From Rosa chinensis (Eukaryota > Streptophyta > Magnoliopsida > Rosales > Rosaceae): a DNA stretch of 64,000 bases. The translations under genes were made by a program, and so were the position numbers. The notes below the pieces were generated by a model. The model made no database searches. It was given only the letters and a program-made list of their open reading frames with translations, and was not told where the DNA came from. The stretch is taken from contig NC_037092.1 in assembly GCF_002994745.2 (NCBI RefSeq), forward strand, positions 76,207,824 to 76,271,823, written 5' to 3'. Below, piece after piece: positions 34,342 to 45,595 of this stretch (the first letter of the stretch is position 1; each line of letters begins with the position of its first letter).

Positions 34342-34489
34342 TGTTGCCAAAAAATCACTAACGGGACCTACTGGGGCCACCTAAGCGTGACCGGTTAGGA
34401 TGGCCTAATCCCAGCCTGGACATGCTATAAAGGGGACATGTCTCTCCTACATCTGAAATGAATAGGACGTACTCAGTGTCCTCTAGCAC
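34342..34489 (+). mobile_element. Element B, first part of its 5' LTR
   Basis: Starts TGTTGCCAAAAAATCACT and contains 'GGGGCCACCTAAGCG' and a TATA-like GCTATAAAGGGG (about 34425-34436). It is cut at 34489 by element A and resumes at 46116 after the AGCAC target duplication, continuing 'CTATATAAGG'. Orientation is inferred from the gag of B lying downstream on +. The start is set by TG only. Confidence 0.55.
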
Positions 34490-34987
34490 TGTTAATGCTC
34501 AAGTCCGGCGGTAGCCGACTCTTTGTTTAACGCGGGTCCGGTGGGCGGACCACTACTCCGAGGATTAGATGACTTCCGTTTACTGCAACACGAGAGACAG
34601 GGCGTCAGAGGGAGACGGCGTTGGGTGGTCTTCACTTCTCCGATGCCTAAGTCAGTCACTATATATGGGCAGCACAACGATAAATGAGTAGTAATTGCGT
34701 AATTAATGAGGAGAGAGGAGAGAACCTTTTATAGGTGAGGAAGAGGTTGATCTTCTTCTTGTTTCCGATGTGGGACTGAAGTGCTTCGATTCCCAGTGTC
34801 TGGAGCTTCTGATGCCATCTTGACGCGCCGCGTCAACGGTGATCTGGGGGCGATCCAGGGCTCGAGCGGTAGCCCGCCTGGCCGTGCCTTCGCAGGTTAC
34901 CCCCTTGGTGGGAGTCGGTACCTCTGGCGGTACCATGAGCGTTGCTCATTATAGCTAATTATGCTCGCTCTGGCACATGTAGGTACA
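34490..34987 (-). repeat. Element A 3' LTR (left copy)
   Basis: On the - strand it starts TGTACCTACATG and ends GCATTAACA. TATA box TATAAAAGG on - at 34725-34733. Differs from the right copy by scattered, mostly transition, changes, an 8-bp duplication near 34715 and a small rearrangement in the GACGCG...GCGTC region (about 34829-34843). Confidence 0.92.
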
Positions 34988-35004
34988 AGTCCCCCAAGTC
35001 CCCA
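34988..35004 (-). promoter_or_regulatory. Polypurine tract of element A
   Basis: On - the sequence next to the 3' LTR reads GACTGGGGACTTGGGGGACT just before TGTACC, the expected plus-strand primer region. The same tract is found beside the LTR of element C (53635-53651). Confidence 0.75.
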
Positions 35005-35570
35005 GTCAAGGAGGGCAATCTTGGTTGGGGAGTTGATCGGCGGTGTGAAGCGTTACTTCCGCTGGACTTGCAACAGCATAATTAGCGTCAGTGTGTTGTC
35101 AACCATGGATTTACTGAGCGAACGCTTTATACCCTTTCTGGTGGGCCCCTGCCAGGCCCACCAGGGAGTCCCCCACTCCCTAGCCAAGACGGACCTTCGG
35201 ATGGTCGGCAAATTGTTTGTTGAGGGGAAGCTGCGCGGAGCAGAGGGTGTTGGGTAGCGAGCCCAATCTTAGTACCCGGGTGACGGGGGTCAACGTACCT
35301 GATTAGGGTCGTCGTAGACTGTTGACAAGTCCCCGTGTCCAGTAGGGACGATTTGACCGTAACGCCGCATGGCGGTCGTTGTCAGAGTGAGGCGTAGCCT
35401 CGGGATTCGCCGCTGGCGGATACCCCCCGCCGGATGTAGCAGGAAACAGCGTCGCGTAGACGTGTTTGGTGGTAGTTATTGAGCGAAGTTGCGCTCAGCA
35501 ACGCACAGGGTTTGCAAGATGGAAGGGGTTCTGCCGGCAGTGTCACGTGTAGCTGAGGCTGCCCCTTGCA

Positions 35571-35912
35571 AGTTGACGAGTGGAAGTTTTTCTAGCGGGG
35601 ATTCGCTCATAGGAGACTTCGACAGGTGTCAAGTGAGAAGTTCCACTAGCAGGGTTTCGGTCAGCGGTGATCTGGACACTTGGAAGATGACAAGTGAGAA
35701 GCTCCGCTGGAGGGGTTTCGCTCAGAGGACTTTGACACTTGGAAAGTGACAAGTGAGAAGTTCCGCTGGCGGGGTTTCGCTCAGCGGACTTCGACACTTG
35801 GAAGCTGACAAGTGAGAAGTTCCGCTGGCGAGGTTTTGCTCAGCGGACTTCGACACTTGGAAAGTGACAAGTGAGAAGTTCCGCTAGCGGGGTTTCGCTC
35901 AGCGGATTCTGC
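35571..35912. repeat. 59-bp tandem repeat array in element A
   Basis: About 5.8 units of 59 bp. Unit starts (CAAGTGAGAAGTTCC-like) are at 35571, 35630, 35691, 35750, 35809 and 35868. Each unit has 'TTCCGCTGGCGGGG' and 'CGCTCAGCGGACTTCGACACT'. It lies between the 3' LTR and the promoter of the antisense gene. Small ORFs across it are by-products of the periodicity. Confidence 0.9.
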
Positions 35913-35977
35913 CGACGATTGGCGCCTTCTTCCCAAAATTGGTGGCTTCTACTAGACGCTTCGTCTGATGGTGGTTG

Positions 35978-36193
35978 ACACGTGGCGAACCCCTAAAAGG
36001 TTAGCGTGTGGAGGCGTGTCTCCTCCGCCTAGTCGTCTCCTCACCACTAATGTTGAGTAACGATGGATTTTGTAACCGAGGCGTTGCCTCGGTTAATCCG
36101 GAGAGTAATTGTAGTTGTGGGACACGTGTACGACTGACATTTGATGTCATTTTTCAATGGATGGCGTAGGACTGTTTGACGTTGACATAAAAG
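35978..36193 (+). promoter_or_regulatory. Promoter region of the antisense gene in element A
   Basis: Shared with element C in the same order. An ABRE/G-box-like ACACGTGGC is at 35978-35986. A small hairpin CCGAGGCGTTGCCTCGG is at 36076-36092 (7-bp arms). A second CACGTG is at 36123-36128. A TATA-like CATAAAAG is at 36186-36193, with leader sequence 'TTTGAACT' and 'GTCTTCAAGCTCT' below it. Function is inferred from position and conservation between the two copies. Confidence 0.6.
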
Positions 36194-36382
36194 GGGGGGA
36201 AGTTGGCATATTTGACACTGCTCTAAACTTTGAACTGTACTTCGTCGTCTTCAAGCTCTCTGCGTCTGAGATCGGAGAAGAAGGTTGAGGTGATATTGCC
36301 GAGTTTTCGTACGTGGAAGAAGCGACGACCTCCGGCCCCGAAGACAAGTGCTCACACTGCTATCAGAGACTCCATCATTGAG

Positions 36383-36687
36383 GTTGGTATTCTGACTTAT
36401 ATCCCTGTTTCATTGGATGTTTGTCATGGCGAATTTTTGGGTTTTGGGTGTTCCTGTGATATGTTCTTCGTTGACGTGCTGTGAGGGTGTGAGAGTGGGT
36501 TTGGGGATGGGTTGCTGTGTTTGACAGAATTGGGGTTTTTAGGGATTTTCTAGATGGTAGAATCTAGGTTTGAGTGCATTTGTTCTTATTTTGGTATTTT
36601 CTGGGTTGAGTGTTGTTGATGTTCTTGGGCACTGACTGATATAGGGATAGGTTAGATCTTGTGTGAGCTAACTGATTTGGGTTTTAG
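36383..36687 (+). other. Leader intron of the antisense gene, element A
   Basis: Begins GTTGGTATTCTGA and ends GGGTTTTAG ten bases before the ATG at 36697. Element C has the same donor (GTTGGTATTCTGA at about 55099) and acceptor (GGGTTTTAG at about 55416-55424). Internal sequence is T-rich, as in plant introns. Confidence 0.65.
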
Positions 36688-36696
36688 GGTTTTGGG

Positions 36697-39434
36697 ATGG
36701 CCGACGTCATAGAGATTTCGAGCAGTGAGGATTCCGGATCTGAAGTGTCGTTCAGCGCGGCGGATAGAAATTTTATTGACTCGTTGCGTCCGTCTGCCCG
36801 TGCAGGAACCTCACTGCCAGAACTACTAGAGGTCGAGCCGCTACAGACCATACCGTGGGACGTAGTTTTGGGTCGTGCATTGCGTCCGGAGAGTTCTAGG
36901 GCAGGGGAGGCCGCCGCTGCCCACACTATGCACGAAGAACGCCTAGAAAGCAATAGTGACGCCAGCGGTTCCGTATGGGGGGGAGGTGTAGTGGGGGAGG
37001 ATACCGAATCGGCGTGGGTGTTCAAGGACTGCACCCCCGTTGACTAGGCGGGAGGTAGGATGACTGCTGTTGCCGTCAACCGGCTGAAGCGGGTGTTCCG
37101 GTTGCCCAGCGTGGTGAAGCTGCGTCCGCCGACGGTGGAAGAGAAGGCCTCGATCCTGCCAGTGGGCCACGCCGCTGTGCACGAGGCTATATTTCGCGAG
37201 GGAGTGACCTTCCCGCTGGTGCCAAACCTTCAGATCTTGGTGTGCGAGTTTGGCGTTGCTTTTGGGCAAAATCTGCCCCAACATGTGGCGGTTGATGCTG
37301 GCGCTGAACTCGCTGTGGCGGTTGTCCGGTTGCGAGGGACCGACTGTGGCGAAGGTGCTGCACTTCTACGAACTGGTGTACGTGAAACGCCAAGGTTGCA
37401 GAGGGCAAGTAAACCTAAGTCACCGCCAAGGAGCGCCTAAGTTGATCGAGAATTTGAGGGATTCCATGTCCTACTAGCGGGGTACCTTCTGCGTTGCCAC
37501 GACGGGGTGGGAGTACCAAGCGGGGTCGAACGAGGGGGAGCCGACGTTTAGAATTAAGTCGGAGTTTCAGCCCATTCGAGGTCCTTTGCCGCTTCCGCTG
37601 AACATGACTGGCGGAGTTTCCCCTTTTTTTTTTTTTTTTACACAGCCTTGTAGTCTGTACTGATAATGACCTTTTTGTGCAGCGGGGTTGCAGTACAACC
37701 TGACTCGTGAGGAAGAGTGCCGCGTGGCACGCATCAGAGGTTGCTGGCGGAATCGTAACTTGCTGGACTTCCTTCTCCTTATAGGCTGGGAGTTGCTGGT
37801 GGATCAGCAACTGACTCGTGCCGTTGGTAAGTACCCTTCGCTATATCACACCCTTGGTGAGATTGTCATGCTGATCGGTTTGTTGCTTCCTCTTTTTTTT
37901 TTTTTTAGAAACTCCGCCGGGGAACAAAGCGAGCCGTGACGCCTTCGCGAAAGCCATGGACCGCGCTGAGATTAACAACTTCCTGGAATCCATGTACGCG
38001 TCTGGGCTGGTGGCTCAGAAGACGATGGTGAACCCGGAGATGCTGGCGTTGAGCCCGTCTGAGGTTCCGGTGGTGCTGCCAATGCCGCACCACTCTCATC
38101 TTGGTGGTGACGGGCTGCCTGCTGTTCAGGCGGGGACCGGCGTGGCGAGCGAGGCGGCGCCGCGGAAAGAGAGAGTGCCGGCGATACTGCGCGGGGTGCC
38201 GAAGAAAGCAGTGCGCCTAACGGAGGGTGTTACCATAGCGGGGTTGGAGGCGCTGACGGGGGGTTCGAGACCTGCTGTTGCTGGAAGCACGTGGGCGCTT
38301 CAGCGAAAACTCCGTCAACCCGACTCGGGTGAGGAAGAGGAGGAAGTGGAGATAACCGGGGCCCGCGAGCAGCCGAAGAAGTCGAGGCAGGCTCCGCCAG
38401 AGGCTCCCGCTGACTTGGCGAAAGCGGCGGGTACGAGCGGCTTGGACTCATTTGCCGCTTACGCCGAGTTCCTGAATGATGGTGAACGGGAGTTCCTGTA
38501 TCACCTTTGCGAGCGGTTGGGGTTCGGCGGCCTGGAGAGGATTGTACGGTCGACCGCCGTCAACGAATCGCCCTTCAGCACAGCCTTTGGGCACTTCGCC
38601 GTTGGGCTACATGAGATGTTCCAGGCGGCGTGAAAACAACCCCTAATTGAGAAGGAGCTCAGGGAGGAGGTGGCGGGCCTACAGAGGGACTTGGGGAAGG
38701 CCCAGGAAGGGTTGGCTGATGTCGAGCAACGCTTGACAAAGGCCGACTGCGATGCGGCAGACGCCCGTGGCAAGTTGGCCGTTGCCATTGAGCGGCATTT
38801 GGAGCGGAACAAACAGTTCGCCAAGTTGGAGCAAGACATGTCCCTGCTGCGGGATCGGGTGGCCGCCAAGGATAAGAAGGTTGAGATCCTTCAGCGGGAG
38901 TCCACCGCCAGACAGGCCGAGGTTAAGCGGCTAGAGGGTGAAGTCGCTCGCCTGGAGGCTGAGGGGAGCCGTGCTGCGGCCGCCGTCGTTGAGTCATACA
39001 AGCAGTCGGCGGAGTACAAGAAGGCGCTGACAGAAGCAGCGAAGGCTGGTGCCCTAGCTAATGTGGAATTGCTGCAGCAGAAGGGTGCCATCGACTGGGC
39101 GAAAGCTTCGATGCCGGTCGTGCAGCCATCGAAGAAAGCTCCGCCTACAACAAGTACCGCCCCTGCTGCCGCCCCTGGTCAGGTTGAAGGAGCCTGCTCG
39201 GGTAGCGGGGAGAATGGCGGACTTCCGGAGGGCGACTCTCAGCGGACGCCTACACAGTCCGAGGTGTCTCGTGCTGGGTTCTTGGCGGGCCACACCCGGG
39301 CGGATGGCATAATAGAGACCCCCAGTCCCATAGCCCGAGGGTCCGACCAGACAAGCCGTTCACATCCGCCGCAGGCCGTCAGTGGAGATGCTGAAGGTAG
39401 AGGAGCCGACCTCGCCAACCCCGCCAACCCCTGA
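36697..39434 (+). pseudogene. Antisense extra gene of element A (plant transposon protein, Transposase_28-like), spliced
   Basis: Opposite to gag-pol. It opens at ATG 36697 with an acidic Ser-rich N-terminus (MADVIEISSSEDSGSE...). A conserved domain follows ('HAAVHEAIFREGVTFPLVP', 'CPNMWRLMLALNSLWRLSG', 'VLHFYELVYVKRQG') of the type annotated as putative plant transposon protein. Introns at 37581-37682 and 37827-37908 (GT...AG, T-rich) are conserved in element C. The last exon (37909-39434) has 'SFAAYAEFLNDGEREFLYHL', then a long heptad-rich coiled coil (about 38640-39090) and a Ser/Pro/Thr-rich tail. Breaks: frame changes near 37045-37060 and 37260-37290, TAG at 37475-37477 (TGG in C), TGA at 38631-38633 (TCG in C). 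Extra antisense ORFs are known in Tat elements; their role is unknown. Confidence 0.8.
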
Positions 39435-39850
39435 AAGTAGAGTAGGAAAGTTTTTGTAGCCGCTGAGGCATAAATACTTGATGTAATTCACTTGGGATAT
39501 AAATGAAATTTTGGAACCTAAGCTCCTATACTTTGTTTGTTTGTTTTTTTTTTTTTTTTTTTTTGTGATGATGTGTGTACCGCTAGAGGTCTTGACAATT
39601 TTGTTTTTGGCCATGAATGAAACATTAAAGGAATTAAAATTGGTCCAAGTGCACAATGTAGCCGACGTTGGCGTCGCCAGTTGCCCCCAGTGCTAGACTT
39701 GGTAACAATGGTTTGAATAATTCCTCGTTTCATTGATAGCTCTCTGAACAGCGTTTACAAAAGTGGGGTCGTACCCGTTGGGTAGCTTCCCTTAGCTAAA
39801 TGTTGAACAAAAATTTAGCTAAGTCAAGATGCTCTTGGGTAGCGGTATGA
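39435..39850. other. Spacer between the antisense gene and pol of element A
   Basis: Convergent 3' ends meet here. The antisense gene stops at 39432-39434 and pol (-) stops at 39851-39853. It holds a T run at 39545-39564 and AATGAAAC-type sequence (39614-39624), with no gene. Element C has the equivalent spacer at about 57882-58350. Confidence 0.6.
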
Positions 39851-42800
39851 CTATTTGTAGTAATACCGAAGGTGTTCGGTATTCCAAGGGTGGGTCGTTG
39901 TGACGCCATCCTTGTCCATTAAGTAGAAGGTGCCTGGGCTAACGACCTCTACAATTTTGTATGGACCTTCCCAAGTTGGGCGGAGTTTTGTTGGCGGTGG
40001 TATGACTTCTTTCATTACCCAGTCCCCCAGTTGGAGGTTGCGGGCTTTGACCCCGGCGTTGTAGAAACGCGATACCCGTCGCTTGTTCTGGAGATTGCGC
40101 AAATGGGCTGCGTCTCGCTTTTCCTCTAGGAGATCTCTGTCGAGGTTGACGTCGTCGCTGTTGGTCTCGGGGCAGTAGCCTTCGACCCTAGCGGTTGGTT
40201 GGGTTACCTCGATAGGCAGGACAACCTCAGTTCCAAACATCATACAAAAGAGGGTTTCACCTGTGGCGGAAGTTGGGGTTGTTCTGATGGCCCATAAAAC
40301 TTCCGGGAGCTTTTCCGCCCACAAACCCTTGGCCCTATCGAGCTTCTTCTGTAACAGCTTCTTGATTATCTTGTTTGCCGCTTCGACCTGGCCGTTGGTT
40401 TGGGGGTGAGCGACTGATGCAAAACGCATCTTGGTGCCCAGGTTGGCGGTGAAAGAGACGAATTCCTTATTGTTGAACTGTGTGCCGTTGTCTGTGATGA
40501 TTGTATGCGGGACACCGTAGCGGCAGTAGATGTTCTTCTAGAGGAAGTGGATTACCTTGGCGGTAGTTATTGCCGTCAGGGGCTCTGCCTCTATCCATTT
40601 GCTGTTGTAGTCGATAGCGACAATGATGTATTTGAACTGACCTTTGGCGGTTTGGAATTTTCCCATCAAGTCCAGGCCCCACGTTGAGTGAATCCAGGGA
40701 CCGACGATAACCGACAGAGGTTCTGCCGGGGCATGTGGAAGATCAGCATATTGTTGGCATTTGTGACAAGATTTTGATATCCGCCGGGCGTCATCACCAA
40801 GTGTAGGCCAAAAGTAGCCTTGTCGCATTGTGCGATTAGCCAAGGATCTGGCGCCTGAATGACTTCCACATTCTCCGCCATGTATTGTTGCCAGCACGAC
40901 CTTTCCCTCCTCTAGGGTTAGACAGCGGAGGTTGGGGTGAGTGAATCCTTGGCGGTAAAGTTTGCCGCTCTGCATGTTGTAACGGGTTGCCCTCCGCTGG
41001 AGCTGTCGCGCCTTGATCTTGTCCTCTGGCAATGTCCCGTTGCGTTTGAACTGAATAATTTCGTCCATCCAGCTAGGATTGGCCTCAATGTTAAAGATCT
41101 CCGCCAGAGTTTTTGTGATACTTGGCCTGTCCAAAGACTCTACCCTTGTGTCCGCTGGACTTTGGTGTGGCTGGGCGGTTGCCAGTCTTGCCAGTGAATC
41201 AGCCTTGGCGTTCTTTTCCCTGGGGATTTGTGTGATGGTGTGGAACTTGAATTTTTTGAGCAGCGTCTTGGCGTACCTTAAGTATGCCGCTAACTACTGG
41301 TCCTTGGCCTGAAAGATGTCGTTGACCTGGTTAACGACCAACTGAGAGTCGCTGAAGATGTTGACACTGTCGGCCCCTGAATCAATGGCGAGGAGTAGGC
41401 CGGCAATGAGTGCCTCATACTCCACCATGTTGTTAGAAGCTTTGAAGTTGAATTTCAACACGTATTCGACGCTAAGCCCCCTGGTCCTGTTAAGATGATT
41501 CCGGCGCCGCTGGCCTTGGCGCAAGCGAAACCGTCCACGTGTAGGTTCCAGTCTGATTGTTGGGGAGCCGGCTCCTCGGCTGTCACTATTTCTGTTTTGG
41601 GCGGTACATCGATCTTGGATTCGGGCTGACGCTTGGTGAGCTCAGCAATGGAGTCTGCCATCGCCTGGCCCTTCATGGCGGTTCGTGGTTTGTAATCTAT
41701 GTCAAACTCGCTGAGCTCAATGGCCCACTTGCTGAGGCCCCCCGAATGTTCAGGGTTCTGCATTACTTGTCTCAGCTGTTGATTGGTTAACACATGGATT
41801 GTATGGGCTTGGAAGTACTGGTGGAAGCGTCTGGAGGCAACGATGAGTGCGAGAGCAAGCTACTCCAAGGGAGGATACCGTGTTTCTGCTCCGTTCATGC
41901 CCCTACTGGCATAGAACACTGGGAGCTCGTCCTGGCCTTCCCGCCAGACGATGGCGCAGCTCACCGCTGACTGAGATACCGCTAGGTAAATGTATAATGT
42001 TTCTCCTTGCACAGGAATGGAGAGGAGTGGAACTGCCGCCAGATATTCCTTCAGGCCTTGGAACGCCGCCTGGCACTTTGGGTTCCAATCGATGACCTTC
42101 TTGTGGGTTGTTTTAAGGACTTTGAAAAATGGGTTGCACCTTTCGGTCAGTCTGGAGATGAATCGAGACAGGGCGGTTAGCTTGCCCTGGAGGCACTGGA
42201 CGTGCACCTTCCATTCTGGGTCCTTCAAGTTGAGGATAGCTTGCACCTTGTCAGGGTTGGCCTCGATGCCCCGCTCACTGACAATATACCCCAGAAATTT
42301 GCTGGCGGTGACGCCAAAGAAACATTTTTCTGGGTTGAGGCACATACCATAAGTCAGGAGGATGGTTATTATGATTTTTAGGTTTGCCACATGTCCGCTG
42401 GCTTTTATACTCTTGACCAACATGTCGTCTACGTAGACCTCGATTATCTTGCCCAAATGTTCCGCAAACATGGCGTTCATCAGTAGCTGATAAGTTGCCC
42501 CTGCGTTCTTCAAACCGAAAGGCATCACATTGTAACAATATAGGCCTTTGTCGGTGGTGAAAGTGGTGCACTCTTGGTCGTCGGGATGCATCCTGAACTG
42601 GTTATAGCCGGAGAAAGAATCCATCATGCTGAGGAGCTCGTGTCCAGCGGTTGCATCGACGAGTTGATCGATGCAGGGTAGTGGGAAGCTGTCTTTCGGG
42701 CATGCTTTGTTAAGATTTTTGAAGTCGACGCACATCCTCCACTTGCCGTTAGCCTTTTTGACCATAACCAGGTTGGAAATCCACTGAGGATAGATGACCT

Positions 42801-43797
42801 GGCGGATGAACCCAATGCCCTGCAGCTTGGCAACCTCCTCTCCTATAGCACGGTACTTCTCCTCGTCGAAGGCTCTGCGTTTCTGTTTAATAGGGTAGAA
42901 GGATGGTTTGATGCTAAACTTGTGTGAGATGATTTTAGGGGAGATACCTGGCATGTCTGCATATGACCAGGCAAAGACCGTAGCATTGTCACGTAGGAAC
43001 TGAGTGAGCTCCGCCGCCAGCTCTGGGTCTAATTGAGCGCCTATGCGGACCGTCCGCTCAGGGTGCTCGTCCGAGATGCTGACAACCCTCAATGATGTTT
43101 CTAGGTTGACCGGCTCCTTCCTTACGTACTTCTTTTTGTCTTCCCTGGGGTCCTCAAAAATGTTTGGTGGAGGTGCCTGACTGCCTACCGCTAGGATCTT
43201 ATGGCGGCGGGTTGATTGTGCTATAGTAGTAGAATAACACTCGCGTGCCAACTGTTGACTTCCCTTGACACAGCCTGTGCCGTTGGGTGTGGGGAACTTC
43301 ATGAGCATCATGTACCCGGCGATGATGCACTTAAGTTTGTTGAGCGCTGGCCGACCAATGATGGCGTTATATGAGCTAAAACAATCGACAATTATGAACT
43401 CCGTTTGTATTTCAGCCATACATGGACTAGTACCGATAACTAGCCGCATATAGTCAGAACCCAGAGGTTGCGTGACGTCACCGGAGAATCTGAGCAGTGG
43501 TTCATGATCTTGGAGTAATTTTCTGTTCTGCTTCAGGTCGTTGTAACAACCACTGAATATAACGTTGACAGCGGACCCGCTATCAACTAGGATTCTTCCC
43601 ACTGACATTTTGCCGAGAATGGCTTCGATCAAGAAAGGATCGTCATGGGGCAGATGTACTCCGCGTTCCTCCTCCTCTGAGAAGGTAATAGTCTCCCAAC
43701 CAGCCTTTGGGAGTTTGGCGTATCTTTCGTAGCGGATGTTGCAGACTTCCTTTGGGTGATTAGCTCGCGCATAACGCTTTCTAGCTCTGTGAGACAT
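39851..43797 (-). pseudogene. pol: Element A pol: protease, RT, RNase H, archaeal-type RNase H, integrase
   Basis: The protease has 'ILVDSGSAVNVIF' (about 43555-43592). The RT has 'LVMVKKANGKWRMCVDF', 'YNVMPFGLKNAGATYQ' and the active-site 'EVYVDDMLVKS' (about 42415-42445). The first RNase H is at about 42110-41860 ('GETLYIYLAVSQSAVSCAIV'). A second, archaeal-type RNase H is at about 41560-41150 ('NLHVDGFA', 'ASNNMVEYEALIAGL', 'FSDSQLVVNQV'). The integrase has an HHCC finger ending 'CHKCQQY' and core residues in 'WGLDLMGKF', 'TIITDNGTQF' and 'QTNGQVEAANK', ending RYYYK and stop. Breaks: TAG after 'RYPPLE' (41857-41859), a one-base loss near 41470, TAG after 'QAKDQ' (41291-41293, shared with C), TAG at about 40538-40540 (TGG in C). 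Otherwise well preserved. Confidence 0.92.
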
Positions 43798-45560
43798 GTT
43801 GGAGATTGAGCACCTCCGTAGATGGTGTTGATGCAGCCCATGGGCTCAATGTCGGCGATCACAGGTGGCGGTTGGCGCACCTTGAACTGCTCAAGCTTGC
43901 CATCACGGTACAAGGTCTCAATAGCCGTTTTGAGGGCGTTGCAGCTATTGGTATTGTGACCGCTGTCCTCGTGGTATTTGCACCACCTGCCTGTGTTTCT
44001 TGGCTTTCCCGTTTTTGGATATTTTCCCGGGGGCGGCGGTGGGATTTGATCCTTACACTGATTGTATATTTCTTCATACGAGGCCGTGAGGACCGTAAAT
44101 ACTGCATACCGCTGGGAAGACTCCGTATGTTTGTTGCGGTTGTCCCCATGGGATGGGCTGTTCCCCTTGTAATGTTGGTCCTTCTGTCACTTGTTCTGGT
44201 ACTGGCCCTACTGCCACTCCCTCTTTTTGTCAGTTGGCGGAGTGTTGGAGGTTTTGTTGGCGGTCCCCTGCTGACTGGAGGAGGGTTGTACTGATTTTGC
44301 CAATGCTGCTGGTGGCGGTGGGGTCTCTCCATATGTGATGAATTCTGCTTGGGCATGAATGACCGCCTCACTCATGAGGTGGTCGTATACCGCATTTGGA
44401 TGATTGTAGTTGAGGTGATAGAGGAATGGCCCTTTAAGGAGTCCCTGCTTAAAAGCCGCCGAAGCCATTGTTTTATCAAGATCACGGCATTGAGATGCTG
44501 CCGCTCGCCACCTTGTGACGAACGCCTTCAGTGTTTCCTCCGTGCCCTGCTTGACGTTGAATAATTGGCTTGTATTGTGGTGCCCGGCGGACAGTAGGAT
44601 GAACCGGGAAAGGAAAGCGTGCGATAATGCCTGGAATGAGTCAATGGATCCCGACGGGCATTCAAAGAACCAATTCATTGCCTCATTGTCCAACGTTTCG
44701 CTGAACAAGTGGCACAGGGTGGCGTCATCGAATCCCTTGTTGTTGGTGACCTTCTTGAAGGTGTCCATATGGACGAAGGGATCAGTCTTACCGCTGTAAT
44801 GTGACATTTTTGGAGTCTTTGCATACGTCGGTCTGACGGCCAGCAAAATTGCAGCGGTAAATGGTCTTGGCCTGGACGCGAAAAGTGGATTTGAAGTTGG
44901 TGTCGGGGTGCCTGATTCCGCCCAGATTAACCTTTGTTCCAACTGCTACATCCTTTCCAGTATTTGAGCGGTTGCATCGCCGGCGGGGTCTAGCCGGGTA
45001 CTTCGCTAAACTGATCCTCGCCTGGAAGCGGGTGGGTTTCCCTCTATTCTTGGCCGAGGTCTCGAGCGGTGGGTGTGCAGTGATGACTCAGCCTCCTGCT
45101 CCAACATTAGCTGGGGTACAGGGGGGGTCCTCTTCCCGCTAGCTCTGGTGGGCGCAGCGGGACCTGCATATGCACGACTGGTGCTGGTATCAATGCTCCT
45201 GTAACAGGTTGGCTGTGCCTGGTGCTTCGTGACTGCTCACTTCATGCTGGATTGGCGGTTGCCTCCAGCGTTCTTTTTAGCTCATCAAAGCGGGACACAA
45301 GCGTGGCCATTTGCTTTTGGGCCTCGGCCTTTTCCTTGCGTTCTTGTTCACGCTCTCTGTTTGCTTTGTGAAGATCCGCCAGTGCCAGCTCATATAGAGA
45401 GGCAAGGTCTTGGCCTGGCGGGCGGCTGCTACTTGGGTTTGTCTCACTGCCGGGGTTGACCGGGGTGGTGAATAACGCGCGGTTGATGCCTACCGCTGGG
45501 TTGGGGAATGGCGGACTGATTTGCCTGCTCTTCAGCGTTCCCCCCGCTATCGTTAGTCAT
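43798..45560 (-). pseudogene. gag: Element A gag
   Basis: An ATG (45558-45560) follows the primer site, with 'MTNDSGGNAEEQANQSAIPQ', then a decayed N-terminal stretch with stops. The capsid domain is open at 44942-44208 ('HYSGKTDPFVHMDTFKKV', 'ALSHAFLSRFILLSAGHHN', 'FVTRWRAAASQCRDLDKT'), a retrotransposon gag fold. A linker with frame changes leads to a zinc knuckle 'CKYHEDSGHNTNSCNALK' (about 43980-43930) and 'MGCINTIYGGAQS', after which the frame shifts into the protease ORF at 43797. The zinc knuckle form (C-x2-H-x4-GH-x4-C) is the one seen in Tat elements, and element B has the same. Confidence 0.82.
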
Positions 45561-45595
45561 GGTGATTGTGGCGGGATGATCTTTTGTTCAAGGCT

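Noticed and set aside
35489..35797. Small repetitive ORFs on both strands
   Set aside because: By-products of the 59-bp tandem array in element A.
43859..44371. 170-codon ORF on - overlapping gag of element A
   Set aside because: It is an out-of-frame shadow. The zinc knuckle and capsid motifs are in the other frame of the same strand.
43797..44371. + strand ORFs in the pol/gag area of A (for example 43806-44294 and 44515-44799)
   Set aside because: Antisense shadows of gag with hydrophobic, low-complexity translations and no equivalent in element C.
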